A DNA stretch of 64,000 nucleotides, from positions 36,358 through 100,357 of the forward strand of contig DATNQM010000007.1 of assembly GCA_036704045.1 (NCBI GenBank), read 5' to 3'. The position numbers and the translations under genes were made by a program. The DNA comes from Ancylothrix sp036704045. GTDB lineage: Bacteria > Cyanobacteriota > Cyanobacteriia > Cyanobacteriales > Oscillatoriaceae. Each line of letters opens with the position of its first letter. Positions within the stretch are counted from its first letter, which is position 1. The notes below the pieces were generated by a model. It saw nothing but the letters and a program-made list of their open reading frames with translations. It did no database searches and was not told where the DNA came from. Shown here one piece after another: positions 45,157-53,513 of the stretch.

Positions 45157-45846
45157 TTAAGTTCCAGCACTTTGTTCGGGTTCCTGTGAAACCGGCAGCT
45201 TTTCACCAATACGCGGTTCTGTACCCGCCAATAAGCGTTGAATATTGCCTTGGTGACGCCAAATAACATAAAAACCACCAGCCAACGCAAACAGCAAATA
45301 AGGCAAAGGTTGACCCGCAAAAAACATCAATACAGAACAACCCATTGCCCCAAAAATAGAACTCAAAGAAACAATCCGAGAAAATGCTATAACCAACCCA
45401 AAAATTCCTAAAGTTCCCAACCCCACCGGCCAATAAAGCGCCAACAAAACACCTAAACTGGTAGCTACAGATTTACCGCCGGTGAAGTTGAGAAAAATTG
45501 ATTTACTATGCCCTACAAGTGCCAATAACCCCGAACCCACAACCATCCAAGGCAACCAATTTTCCAGAATTGGCGGCGAAATCAAAACCGAAGTAAATTC
45601 CTGCATATACAAAAAACGAGTTAATAAAATCGCCGCCGCCCCTTTTAAAACATCAATTAAAAGCACAACAATAGCCGGCCCTTTGCCCAGTGTTCGTAAA
45701 ATATTTGTAGCGCCGGTAGAACCAGAACCCACTTCTCGAATATCAATATTTTTCAGCAACCGGCCAGCCATATAACCAGTTGGAATTGAACCCAGCAAAT
45801 AAGCAGTTAATAAAATCGCTATATTTACACTTAACCAAATAATCAT
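45157..45846 (-). CDS. plsY: Glycerol-3-phosphate acyltransferase (PlsY)
   Basis: This 229-residue membrane enzyme has five helices and the three PlsY motifs: GSIPTGYMAGR near 19, the catalytic-loop VGSGSTGATNILRTLG near 38 and HSKSIFLNFTGGKSVATSLG near 107. It acylates glycerol-3-phosphate from acyl-phosphate, the first step of phospholipid and galactolipid synthesis. The downstream-lying genes 46078-48804 on the same strand (DUF3086, DUF3119, MlaE permease) make this a lipid-related cluster. Confidence 0.93.
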   Translation of the reverse strand: MIIWLSVNIAILLTAYLLGSIPTGYMAGRLLKNIDIREVGSGSTGATNILRTLGKGPAIVVLLIDVLKGAAAILLTRFLYMQEFTSVLISPPILENWLPWMVVGSGLLALVGHSKSIFLNFTGGKSVATSLGVLLALYWPVGLGTLGIFGLVIAFSRIVSLSSIFGAMGCSVLMFFAGQPLPYLLFALAGGFYVIWRHQGNIQRLLAGTEPRIGEKLPVSQEPEQSAGT

Positions 45847-46077
45847 TTTAGTCCTTTGTTAATAGTTTTTTATCAATTTTTCTTTGTCAGGACAGCCACT
45901 TTTGCACTGCCCTGATATCACATCAATTCTTAAAAATTAGGCAAAATTAAAAAACTAATTGCCTTCCAATCAAAGCAACCCAACCTTAAAAATATTGCCA
46001 TAATTTTCAGAACAGACATAACTAAAAACTCCACCTTAAAATTGCCCTAATAAACACCAGACAATCAAAATTAACTT

Positions 46078-47361
46078 TTAAAAATCTCGCATATTCTGCT
46101 GCATTTGTTGTGGTTCAGGTGCAAAAGCTAACCACAGCGGAAACTGCAACAAAGAAAGACTAATTTGATCCTCGGTTTCATCAATAATAACCAAAGGCAT
46201 TTGACCTTCTTTTAATAACCGATCAGCTTTTTGAACCAAAGCTTCCGGCGCTTCAAATAACACCACACCTCTTTCTGGGCCAAAATCTGTACGAGTAATA
46301 CCCAAACAATCTTGTAAACCCCGACGCCATTCGCCTAAACGTTCAGGACTATTAGCTAAAACCAAAGTCCTTAAACGAGTTCCATAAACTTGTCTTAATA
46401 CAGAAATAACCGAAGATCCCACCAAAATATTTTGCAACCGGCTACCCATAGAACGCAAAGCCCCGCGTCCACCTTGATTGAAAAACCAGTTAGAAACTCG
46501 TTCCGCATGAATAGGTTCAAAAGTTCGCCGTAACTGCCAAGGCGGCCCATAATAATCTGGTGTACTGCGATATTGATCTATAATACGGCGAATTTGTTTT
46601 GCCTGGTCTTGAAAAGCCTGTTCCGCAAATTTTGGAGAAGAAGCTTTACGGTCATCTCTAGCCTCTTTTGTCGGTTGTTGTTGCTGTTTTTGTGGCGTTG
46701 GAGGAGGCGCTAATTCTAATTGTTCTGCCGAACTCGCTAAATCTTGTAAACTGCCAACCAAATAATCTTTAAAACCTTGGACACGAATTGCTAAATCTTG
46801 AGAAACTCCCGCAAAAGAAGTTCGCATTTCTTGGCGAATACGTTCTTGCCGGCGTTCCAATTGTTCGACTGTAATTTGCAGCGCTTGTTTTCGTTGTTCT
46901 AGTTCGCTTAGACCTTCTTTTACCAACCGGCCCAAAGCAGTTTGAGTTTCTACTTGTAGTTCTAATAATTGATCTCTTGTCGCTTGTAAAGAAGCAACTT
47001 CTCTTCGCAATTCCTCTTCTTTTTCTTGCAAAGAAGCAACTTTTTGTTCTAATAAAATTACATCATTTTCAGTTATTTCCACAGATATTTGTGGAGTATT
47101 TTCTTCTTCTTTAATAACCATAACTTCGGCCGGTGTTTCTTCTTCTACCGCCTCTATTTTTGTTTCATAGTTATAAATTAATTCGGGCACACTTTCCAAA
47201 ACCGGCAAATCTTCCTCATCACTCTGGGATATAATTTCTGAATCAGATTCCTCTTCCGGCCAATTTTCCATTTCTGATTCATCACTCGTATTTTCTAAAC
47301 TTGTTTCAAACAAAGTTTCACGTTTTATTTTATTTGGGACTTGGTTTTCTTCAGAACTCAT
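46078..47361 (-). CDS. DUF3086 domain-containing protein
   Basis: This 427-residue protein has an acidic disordered N-terminus (1-95), a long coiled coil (about 100-215, LEQKVASLQEKEEELRREV region) and a Gln-rich linker. A conserved folded C-terminal domain follows (about 240-420) with YYGPPWQLRRTFEPIHAERV, FFNQGGRGALRSMGSR and LVIIDETEDQISL. I recognise this as DUF3086, known from cyanobacteria. No function is known to me. It occurs with DUF3119 and an MlaE-type permease, which points to envelope lipid traffic. Confidence 0.82.
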   Translation of the reverse strand: MSSEENQVPNKIKRETLFETSLENTSDESEMENWPEEESDSEIISQSDEEDLPVLESVPELIYNYETKIEAVEEETPAEVMVIKEEENTPQISVEITENDVILLEQKVASLQEKEEELRREVASLQATRDQLLELQVETQTALGRLVKEGLSELEQRKQALQITVEQLERRQERIRQEMRTSFAGVSQDLAIRVQGFKDYLVGSLQDLASSAEQLELAPPPTPQKQQQQPTKEARDDRKASSPKFAEQAFQDQAKQIRRIIDQYRSTPDYYGPPWQLRRTFEPIHAERVSNWFFNQGGRGALRSMGSRLQNILVGSSVISVLRQVYGTRLRTLVLANSPERLGEWRRGLQDCLGITRTDFGPERGVVLFEAPEALVQKADRLLKEGQMPLVIIDETEDQISLSLLQFPLWLAFAPEPQQMQQNMRDF

Positions 47362-47562
47362 AACAAATTAGCTCTATTTTTACTTTCTTGCTGAATGTTG
47401 GCAATTTTTTCCCAGCCTTGAGCAGATAATAGATAAAACAAAATCTGCTTAAAAATTGGCCCTAGCCATTTTTGCCAATCGGTCTAGTAATTTTACCGCA
47501 AAAATTAAAAATCGACCCCATTTTTGACAAAAAACGGGATCAGTCCGCCTTAAAAACTGAAC

Positions 47563-47979
47563 TTATTTACGGGGACAGCGTTGTTCCAGACAAGTTTGCA
47601 GCATTTTTGCATCAAACAAAACCGGCAAAAAGTGAATACTTTTTACTTCCTTAAAATAAAACAAAACAGGAAAAGGTTGCCAAAAAATACGCCAATTTTC
47701 CCATTCTTGGTAAGGAAAACGTCTAATTAGTTGATCAGAACGGTAAACATCAAGATCCTTTTCAGTAAATTTTAGGCGAATAGTAGAAGCCTGAAACATC
47801 AAAAACAAGCCAAACAAAGAAACTACCCCAGCTATCCAAGGTTGCACCAAAATAAGAGGCACCGCAGAAATTACCAAAACAGCAGGGATAATATAACTAG
47901 GAGCGAGTTGTACAGTTTGTGTTGCACCGACAGACGAAGTAGTACCAGTCACCTTAGTAAAACCCTCTAGTTGTAACAT
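47563..47979 (-). CDS. DUF3119 family protein
   Basis: This 138-residue protein has two membrane helices (about 28-45 and 48-67) and a soluble C-terminal domain with RLKFTEKDLDVYR, FPYQEWENWRIFW and FYFKEVKSIHFLP. These fit DUF3119, a small cyanobacterial and plastid family. The fold looks PH-like, as in membrane-associated bPH domains (inference). It lies 36 bases after the MlaE-type permease on the same strand, so the two are likely cotranscribed. Confidence 0.82.
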   Translation of the reverse strand: MLQLEGFTKVTGTTSSVGATQTVQLAPSYIIPAVLVISAVPLILVQPWIAGVVSLFGLFLMFQASTIRLKFTEKDLDVYRSDQLIRRFPYQEWENWRIFWQPFPVLFYFKEVKSIHFLPVLFDAKMLQTCLEQRCPRK

Positions 47980-48015
47980 TTCCTTTTAATTTTAAAGCTA
48001 ACCATTCCAAAAGCA

Positions 48016-48804
48016 TCACAAAACCGCACTGCCACTACCTTGAAACATCAGCCACGAAAGGAAAAAATTGCTAATAAAGATAGCCAGCAGGGAAGTCACC
48101 ACAGCCGCCGTTGTAGACTCACCCACACCCTTTGCACCGCCGGTTGTAGTTAAACCCCAACTACAGCCAATCACAGCCACCAAAGCCCCAAAACAAACCG
48201 CTTTCAGACAAGCACTTATTAGATCCCACACCTCAAGAAAATTACGAGCAGAGTCCAGAAAAATTTGTTGTGAAATACCATAGTAAGTAGTTGCTACCAG
48301 CAATCCCCCCGCTATGCCCGTAATGAGAGACAAAATCGTTAAAAGTGGCAACATCATACAACAAGCAATAACACGCGGCACTACCAAATAATCCACCGGA
48401 TCTGTCTTTAAAATATATAGCGCATCAATTTGCTCCGTCACCTTCATGGTCCCAATTTCCGCAGCAAAAGCTGAGCCAACCCGACCGGCAATAATCACCG
48501 CAGTCAAAACAGGCCCTAATTCACGGGCCAAAGAAATCGCCAAAACCCCACCAACCGCTGTAACAGCCCCAAAATTCAGAAACTCTCGTGCTACCTGAAT
48601 TGTAAACACCATCCCAACAAACCCAGCAGTCACCAAAGCAATTGAAAGAGACTCTGGCCCAACAGCCGCCATTTGGTCAAGGGTATTGCGTCGATGAATT
48701 TTCCCTTGAATAATATGAATAAAAACTTGTCCTCCTAAAAAAATAGCTGCCGTTAAGCGTTCGCCCCAAATTCCAAGCTTTATCTCAAAACCCTTTATTT
48801 TCAT
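48016..48804 (-). CDS. MlaE/TGD1-family lipid ABC transporter permease
   Basis: This 262-residue permease has five or six membrane helices. The family's EQ-loop-like core reads LARELGPVLTAVIIAGRVGSAFAAEIG (quoted in parts: LARELGPVL, AGRVGSAFAAEIG), then MKVTEQIDAL near 136. It moves phospholipids between membranes with an MlaF-type ATPase and an MCE substrate-binding protein; neither is in this window. The plastid counterpart is TGD1. ATG 48804 (MKIKGFEIK) is more likely than the upstream in-frame start at 48831. Confidence 0.88.
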   Translation of the reverse strand: MKIKGFEIKLGIWGERLTAAIFLGGQVFIHIIQGKIHRRNTLDQMAAVGPESLSIALVTAGFVGMVFTIQVAREFLNFGAVTAVGGVLAISLARELGPVLTAVIIAGRVGSAFAAEIGTMKVTEQIDALYILKTDPVDYLVVPRVIACCMMLPLLTILSLITGIAGGLLVATTYYGISQQIFLDSARNFLEVWDLISACLKAVCFGALVAVIGCSWGLTTTGGAKGVGESTTAAVVTSLLAIFISNFFLSWLMFQGSGSAVL

Positions 48805-48831
48805 AAAATATTTTTTACACAAAAAAAACAC

Positions 48832-48875
48832 AGAGGAACACAGAGGTGTTAAATTCAGAGTCTCTGGGCTCCTCT
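48832..48875. repeat. Short palindromic intergenic repeat
   Basis: AGAGGAACACAGAG (48832-48845) is an inverted copy of CTCTGGGCTCCTCT (48862-48875) with 11 of 14 bases matching. The tandem AACACAGAGG is a motif I know as frequent in cyanobacterial intergenic DNA. It lies between gltA and the MlaE-type permease gene, both on the - strand. Confidence 0.5.
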
Positions 48876-48924
48876 ACGGAACCCTGTATGCAGCCAGGTT
48901 TAAAAAGAAGATTCGATATTTCCG

Positions 48925-50082
48925 TTAACGGTTTTCCATATCAACATAAGGAACATTGTGGGAACCTGTGTAAATTTGAGTAGGCCGGTAAATGCGGTTC
49001 TCTCCGAGTTGTTCTTTCCAGTGCGCCACCCAACCGGCTACCCTTGCAATAGCAAAAATCGGTGTGAATAAGTCCGTAGGGATGTTTAATTTTCGGTAAA
49101 CTAAACCAGAGTAAAAATCCACATTAGCGTAGATGCCTTTGTGAGCAAGTTTTTCGGCTACTACTTTTTCCAGTTCCAGGGCAATGTCGTAGTATTTATC
49201 GCTGCCAAATTTAGCGAAAAGTTGTTCGACTAACTGTTGTAAGATAGTTGCTCGCGGGTCTTTGACTTTATAAACTCTGTGTCCAAAGCCCATGATTTTT
49301 GACTTAGTGGCAATACATTTTTCAACGTAAGCGCGGACGTTTTCCACACTGCCTATTTCTTCGAGCATATCTATGACTTCTTCGTTTGCACCACCGTGTA
49401 GGGGGCCGGCTAAGGTTCCTACGGCTGATGCTACCACCGCATAGGGATCGGTTAGCGTCGAAGCTGTGACCCTTGCCGAAAATGTCGAAGCGTTGATCGT
49501 GTGTTCGGCGTGTAAAATTAGGCACACATCAAAAACTTTGGCTGCCAGTTCGTCCGGTTCCCGTTCGGTTAACATATACAAAAAGTTGGCAGAATAGTCC
49601 AAATCGTCGCGGGGTTGGATCGGATCATTTCCATTCCGCATCATTTGAAATGCTGCAACCATTGTCGGAATTTTGGCTAACAGGCGGACAGTAGCAGCGC
49701 GAATATACGCTGGGTCATCAAGGGCGCGTCGCGAGTAAAATAACCCCAAAGCTGCGGCGCTGGCTTGCAGTGCATCCATTGGGTGGCCGGTTTCGGGGAA
49801 GCATTTCATCATGTCCCGAATGCGGTATTTGATCCGCCGGTGATAGCGGATCTCGTGTTCAAATTCGGTCAGTTCTTCTTGGGTAGGTAGTTCTCCCCAA
49901 ATTAACAAATATGCAGTTTCAACAAATGAACTTTTTAAAGCAAGCTCCTCTATTGGAATGCTCCGATATTCCAGTATGCCTTGCTTTCCGTCTACATAGC
50001 TGATACTGGATAGGGTAGCGGGGACTCCTTCTAACCCTGGCTTGAATTCAATTCCTGTCTTAACTTCACTGGCGACAGTCAT
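48925..50082 (-). CDS. gltA: Citrate synthase
   Basis: This 385-residue protein is a type I/II bacterial citrate synthase. It shows SYVDGKQGILEYRSIPIE near 28, LILHAEHTINASTF near 190 (first active His), AGPLHGGANEEV near 226 (second His) and MGFGHRVYKVKDPR near 266 (third His and Arg ligands). It condenses oxaloacetate and acetyl-CoA. Together with sucCD it makes this window rich in TCA-cycle genes. It starts with ATG 50082 and has a long 5' intergenic region containing a small RNA candidate on the opposite strand. Confidence 0.94.
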   Translation of the reverse strand: MTVASEVKTGIEFKPGLEGVPATLSSISYVDGKQGILEYRSIPIEELALKSSFVETAYLLIWGELPTQEELTEFEHEIRYHRRIKYRIRDMMKCFPETGHPMDALQASAAALGLFYSRRALDDPAYIRAATVRLLAKIPTMVAAFQMMRNGNDPIQPRDDLDYSANFLYMLTEREPDELAAKVFDVCLILHAEHTINASTFSARVTASTLTDPYAVVASAVGTLAGPLHGGANEEVIDMLEEIGSVENVRAYVEKCIATKSKIMGFGHRVYKVKDPRATILQQLVEQLFAKFGSDKYYDIALELEKVVAEKLAHKGIYANVDFYSGLVYRKLNIPTDLFTPIFAIARVAGWVAHWKEQLGENRIYRPTQIYTGSHNVPYVDMENR

Positions 50083-50432
50083 GGCTTACCCTTTGCGTGA
50101 ATCTAATATAAAGGTTAAGTTACCAGAAACCGAAGACCTGATTTCTGTTTCAAAACAATCTTTTTATCTATAGATTACAAGTGTCGCTTCGATTTCTGTT
50201 ACGACTTTGCACCCTTTCCTCTCTCGTCGTCTTTCACCTAAAAGTCTCTAATTTTTTTTTATCAATACAGATTTTTCTGTTATTGTCTCAAATGCTTAAC
50301 CAGTCTGTTTTTCTCTAAAATCTTAGGCGGAATTATACCACAAATTTTGGCCCACTTTCCTAGAGTTGACAACCAATTTGTGCAAAATTCCCAAAAAATC
50401 TCAAAATTGTCATAGAAATTTAACAAAAGGGG
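50083..50432. other. Upstream region of gltA
   Basis: This AT-rich stretch should hold the gltA promoter on the - strand. Nothing coding is visible. It is followed on the + strand by the promoter and body of a small RNA candidate. Confidence 0.45.
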
Positions 50433-50462
50433 ATGACAAACTGTAGGAGAGCCGGTTATAGT
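50433..50462 (+). promoter_or_regulatory. Promoter of the small RNA candidate
   Basis: ATGACA (50433-50438) and TATAGT (50457-50462) are separated by 18 bases, close to the housekeeping consensus. Transcription would begin near 50469. Confidence 0.6.
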
Positions 50463-50463
50463 G

Positions 50464-50533
50464 ACTGGTGTGTGAGGAGCGAACCAGTAAGGACACCGAG
50501 ACGAAACACGGCCAGTCGTCGGTGTCCTTTCTG
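50464..50533 (+). ncRNA. Structured small RNA candidate (Yfr2-like)
   Basis: A promoter, a compact structured region and a terminator-like hairpin lie together in non-coding DNA. AAGGACACCGA (50489-50499) pairs with TCGGTGTCCTT (50519-50529), an 11-base stem extended by GAC/GTC with a loop containing CGAAACACGG; ACTGG (50464-50468) can pair with CCAGT (50484-50488). The 5' part carries GTGTGTGAGGAG (50468-50479), complementary to the conserved core of Yfr1. A GAAACA-rich loop and a possible Yfr1 contact are what I recall of the Yfr2 family; the family name is therefore a recollection-based suggestion. The terminator's T run is weak (CTTTCTGATTTTC). Confidence 0.58.
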
Positions 50534-50542
50534 ATTTTCGGG

Positions 50543-51409
50543 CTAAAGTACGAATTTGCTAATGGCTGCGGCCACACCATCTAACTCCACAGGCGGCGCC
50601 ACCCAACTAGCTATGGCTTGAACCTCTACAGGTGCATTGCCCATCGCCACACCAATACCGGCCACTTCCAGCATTTCCACATCATTAAAGTTGTCCCCAA
50701 CCGTCATAACGCGAGACAAAGGTATATCCAGCACTTTTTCAGCCAGATACTTCACGGCAGCCCCTTTATTAACCGCCGGGTGAGTAACTTCAAAAAATGT
50801 TGCTACAGATTTAGTTAAATATAGTTCGGCAGGAGTATAAAGTTGACGCAAACTCCCCAACAGATTATCTGTAACAGCCGCATCTTCACACAAAGCTAAA
50901 ATTTTGGTGGGTTCGCTTGTCAGAAACTCCCGTAAATCTCCCACCGGCAAGGCTTTTACTCCCGTCCGTTCTCCATAGGCCAAAGTTGCATGAGTTAATT
51001 CCCGCACATAAAGCTGGTCATCCAAATAACAATGGATAGAAAGGGCCGGTCGCCATTCTGATTTTTCCAAATAATCTAAAACCTCTAGCGCCATTTGCCG
51101 ATTAATTCGTAAATCAAACAAAACTTGTTGCGTTGTCGGCTCTTTAATCAACGCTCCTTGGTAGGCTATTAAAGGTAAATCTGATGCAATTTCTTGGTGA
51201 AAACGTAAGGCAGAACAAAACATCCTACCGGTAGCTATTGCCACTTTTACACCTTGGGCCTGAGCAGCCGCAATCGCTTGTTTGACCGGCTCAGAGATTT
51301 GATTTGAATGGCCCGCAATCGTGCCGTCAATATCCAAAACAATTAACTCAATCTCATCCTTGTGGATGTCCTTGGCCCTTGTTAAATCGGCTGCCGATTG
51401 TGTTTGCAT
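50543..51409 (-). CDS. Cof-type HAD-superfamily hydrolase
   Basis: This 288-residue HAD phosphatase with a type IIB cap has motif I LDIDGTIAG (Asp26 nucleophile, Asp28 acid/base), motif II ATGRMF near 60, a Lys in VNKGAAVKYL near 215 and motif IV GDNFNDVEML near 238. Cof-type enzymes dephosphorylate sugar phosphates, FMN, PLP or similar small molecules, so the substrate is open. It is convergent with the small RNA candidate at 50464-50533, whose end comes within 10 bases of the stop. Confidence 0.9.
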   Translation of the reverse strand: MQTQSAADLTRAKDIHKDEIELIVLDIDGTIAGHSNQISEPVKQAIAAAQAQGVKVAIATGRMFCSALRFHQEIASDLPLIAYQGALIKEPTTQQVLFDLRINRQMALEVLDYLEKSEWRPALSIHCYLDDQLYVRELTHATLAYGERTGVKALPVGDLREFLTSEPTKILALCEDAAVTDNLLGSLRQLYTPAELYLTKSVATFFEVTHPAVNKGAAVKYLAEKVLDIPLSRVMTVGDNFNDVEMLEVAGIGVAMGNAPVEVQAIASWVAPPVELDGVAAAISKFVL

Positions 51410-51574
51410 AAATTTTTCCTGGGACTGGTGACTCTTGATTAGTGTGCACCTCTAAGCCCCTTGTAGGGTAAACTCTGCCCACTGGCCAGCCTAATTTTAA
51501 ATATAAATGCCGGTCACTGTAATGTTAAAAACAGCCACCGGCTACTGTAATTGCAGAAAAACCTCACCAAAAAG

Positions 51575-52135
51575 CTATTTCATTTTTTGTTTAATAAAAG
51601 CCAAAATTTGACTAACTTGTTTTTTGAGTCCATCAATTTCAGCTTGCATAGTAGCGACTTGCTTTTTCAAAGCTTCCACATCTGCGGAATCTGAACCCCC
51701 AGCTGCCGGTGTTGCTGCCGGTGCCGCTGCCGCCGGTGCCGCCGCCCCTGCCGGTGCTTTCGGAGCAATTTTCATTGCCAGCTTAATAGCTTCAATCAAC
51801 GACTTTTTCTCAAAAGGCTTTTCAATAAAAGCAAAATGCTTAAAAGGTTCAGTAATTTTTTCCGTAACTTCCTCTTTGCGTCCTGACATCAAAACCAAAG
51901 GGATAGAACGTAATTCTGCATTGCCTTGGAGATGCTGAAAAACTTCCCAACCACTGACTTTTGGCAAAAGGAAATCTAACATAATTAAATTAGGACGAGC
52001 CTGACGGATCAGCTTTAAGCCTTCCTCACCGTCTTTAGCTTCCAACACTTCAAAATTACCAGGGGGTAACATTTCTCTTACCCGCACCCGAATCACCTTA
52101 CTATCATCAATGACCAAAATTTTGTGACTTGCCAC
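51575..52135 (-). CDS. Response regulator with C-terminal coiled coil, no output domain
   Basis: This 186-residue protein has a complete receiver domain (1-122) with the acidic pair DD at 10-11, phosphoacceptor Asp54 in IMLDFLLPK, Ser in LMSGRKEE near 86 and Lys in FIEKPFEKK near 109. Then follows an Ala/Pro-rich linker (125-147), encoded by repeats of GCCGGT-type sequence, and a coiled coil (150-186, LKKQVATMQAEIDGLKKQV). No DNA-binding or enzymatic domain is present, so it likely signals by oligomerising or binding a partner. No histidine kinase adjoins it. Confidence 0.85.
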   Translation of the reverse strand: MASHKILVIDDSKVIRVRVREMLPPGNFEVLEAKDGEEGLKLIRQARPNLIMLDFLLPKVSGWEVFQHLQGNAELRSIPLVLMSGRKEEVTEKITEPFKHFAFIEKPFEKKSLIEAIKLAMKIAPKAPAGAAAPAAAAPAATPAAGGSDSADVEALKKQVATMQAEIDGLKKQVSQILAFIKQKMK

Positions 52136-52552
52136 GACTTACTCCTCTTGTGGTTCGTTCGCTTAATTTGATTTAACAATTAAATTTTGCCGATTGCCGC
52201 GCCCATAAACTTTAGACAGCGACATAATAATCACGGAAATACGCTTTTTGGATCACAAAAGAAAGGACAATCAGCGCAGTTCCATCACCTAAGCACCTTT
52301 ACAAATTTTGACGGTCGTAGGGACATCGCCTGTAGGGGCCAAACCGCCACCTAATAAAGCAAGTTTATTTCCTAATCGTAGCTTAAACAGGCGGCAACCC
52401 CAATGACAAAAGCGCAACCAAAACTTTTCTGTTACTCCCCAGCGATATCCGCAGCGAATGTCTTAAGATTTGTATCACCTTATTGACATTTTTCTTCTAC
52501 TTTTCCTCACTTTTCCTAAACTGCCAACTCAGAGCACCAAATCTAAAATTCT
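52136..52552. other. Divergent intergenic region before lipA
   Basis: The 417 bases contain the promoters of the response regulator gene (-) and lipA (+). Two GTAGGG units (52317-52322 and 52332-52337) form a short direct repeat of a type I know from cyanobacterial spacers. No gene or clear RNA is visible. Confidence 0.45.
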
Positions 52553-53458
52553 ATGACTGCACGAACTAATATTAGAGACGAAATTGCTGCAATGCCCCAA
52601 TGGTTACGCCGGCCCATCGCCAAAGCCAGCGAACTCTCCACCGTCCAAAAAATCATAAAACAAAGACAAATTCACACCATTTGCGAAGAAGGCCGGTGTC
52701 CCAATCGCGGCGAGTGTTATGCAAATAAAACTGCTACGTTTCTTTTGATGGGGCCCACTTGCACCCGTTCTTGTGCCTTTTGTCAAGTAGATAAAGGTCA
52801 TGTACCCATGCCCCTAGACCCAGATGAGCCGACAAAAATTGCAGAATCGGTGCAACTATTAGGCTTAACGTATGTGGTGTTAACTTCTGTTGCTAGAGAT
52901 GATTTAGCTGATGGTGGGGCCGGTTGGTTTGTAGCCACCATGAATGCGATCCGCCAGAATAATTCCGAAACCCAAATTGAAGTTCTGACACCTGATTTTT
53001 GGGGCGGACAGACCGAACAGCAAACACCGGCCCAGTTGCAAGCTTCAAGAATAGAATGCGTAGTTAAAGCAAAACCGGCCTGTTATAACCACAACGTTGA
53101 AACCGTAAAACGATTACAAGGGCCGGTGAGACGCGGCGCAAAATATGAGCGTTCCCTAGAAGTCCTACGGCTGGTTAAAGAAATTGACAACACCATTCCA
53201 ACGAAATCAGGCTTAATGCTTGGACACGGAGAAACCGAACAAGAAATTGTAGAAGCTATGCAAGATTTGCGGACAATCGGATGTGACCGGCTTACATTAG
53301 GTCAATATATGCGTCCATCATTAGAACATACAGAAGTGGTCAAATATTGGACACCAGAAGAATTCGACCGGCTAGGAGAAATAGCGCGAGAGATGGGATT
53401 TTCTCATGTTCGCTCTGGCCCCTTGGTTCGTAGTTCCTATCATGCCGGTGAGGAGTAG
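52553..53458 (+). CDS. lipA: Lipoyl synthase
   Basis: This 301-residue radical SAM enzyme has the N-terminal auxiliary cluster motif CEEGRCPNRGECY near 44 and the radical-SAM motif CTRSCAFC near 70, giving six Cys for two [4Fe-4S] clusters, and ends with the conserved RSSYHAGE. It inserts two sulfur atoms into octanoyl groups on E2 and GcvH proteins. The N-terminal MPQWLRRPI segment is typical for the family. Cyanobacteria often have two LipA copies; this is one of them, subcellular target unknown. A GC-rich terminator follows. Confidence 0.93.
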   Translation: MTARTNIRDEIAAMPQWLRRPIAKASELSTVQKIIKQRQIHTICEEGRCPNRGECYANKTATFLLMGPTCTRSCAFCQVDKGHVPMPLDPDEPTKIAESVQLLGLTYVVLTSVARDDLADGGAGWFVATMNAIRQNNSETQIEVLTPDFWGGQTEQQTPAQLQASRIECVVKAKPACYNHNVETVKRLQGPVRRGAKYERSLEVLRLVKEIDNTIPTKSGLMLGHGETEQEIVEAMQDLRTIGCDRLTLGQYMRPSLEHTEVVKYWTPEEFDRLGEIAREMGFSHVRSGPLVRSSYHAGEE

Positions 53459-53471
53459 AGACCGGCGAATG

Positions 53472-53497
53472 GGGTGGGCACAGGGGCCCACCCTTTT
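53472..53497 (+). terminator. Terminator of lipA
   Basis: GGGTGGGC (53472-53479) pairs perfectly with GCCCACCC (53486-53493) around a 6-base loop, followed by TTTTCC. It lies 13 bases after the lipA stop. Confidence 0.82.
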
Positions 53498-53513
53498 CCA
53501 CCCATTTACCAAA

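Noticed and set aside
50464..50533. Yfr1 itself on the - strand, because CTCCTCACACAC is present there
   Set aside because: On that strand no terminator hairpin follows the motif and no promoter precedes it, whereas the + strand has both a promoter and a terminator-like stem.
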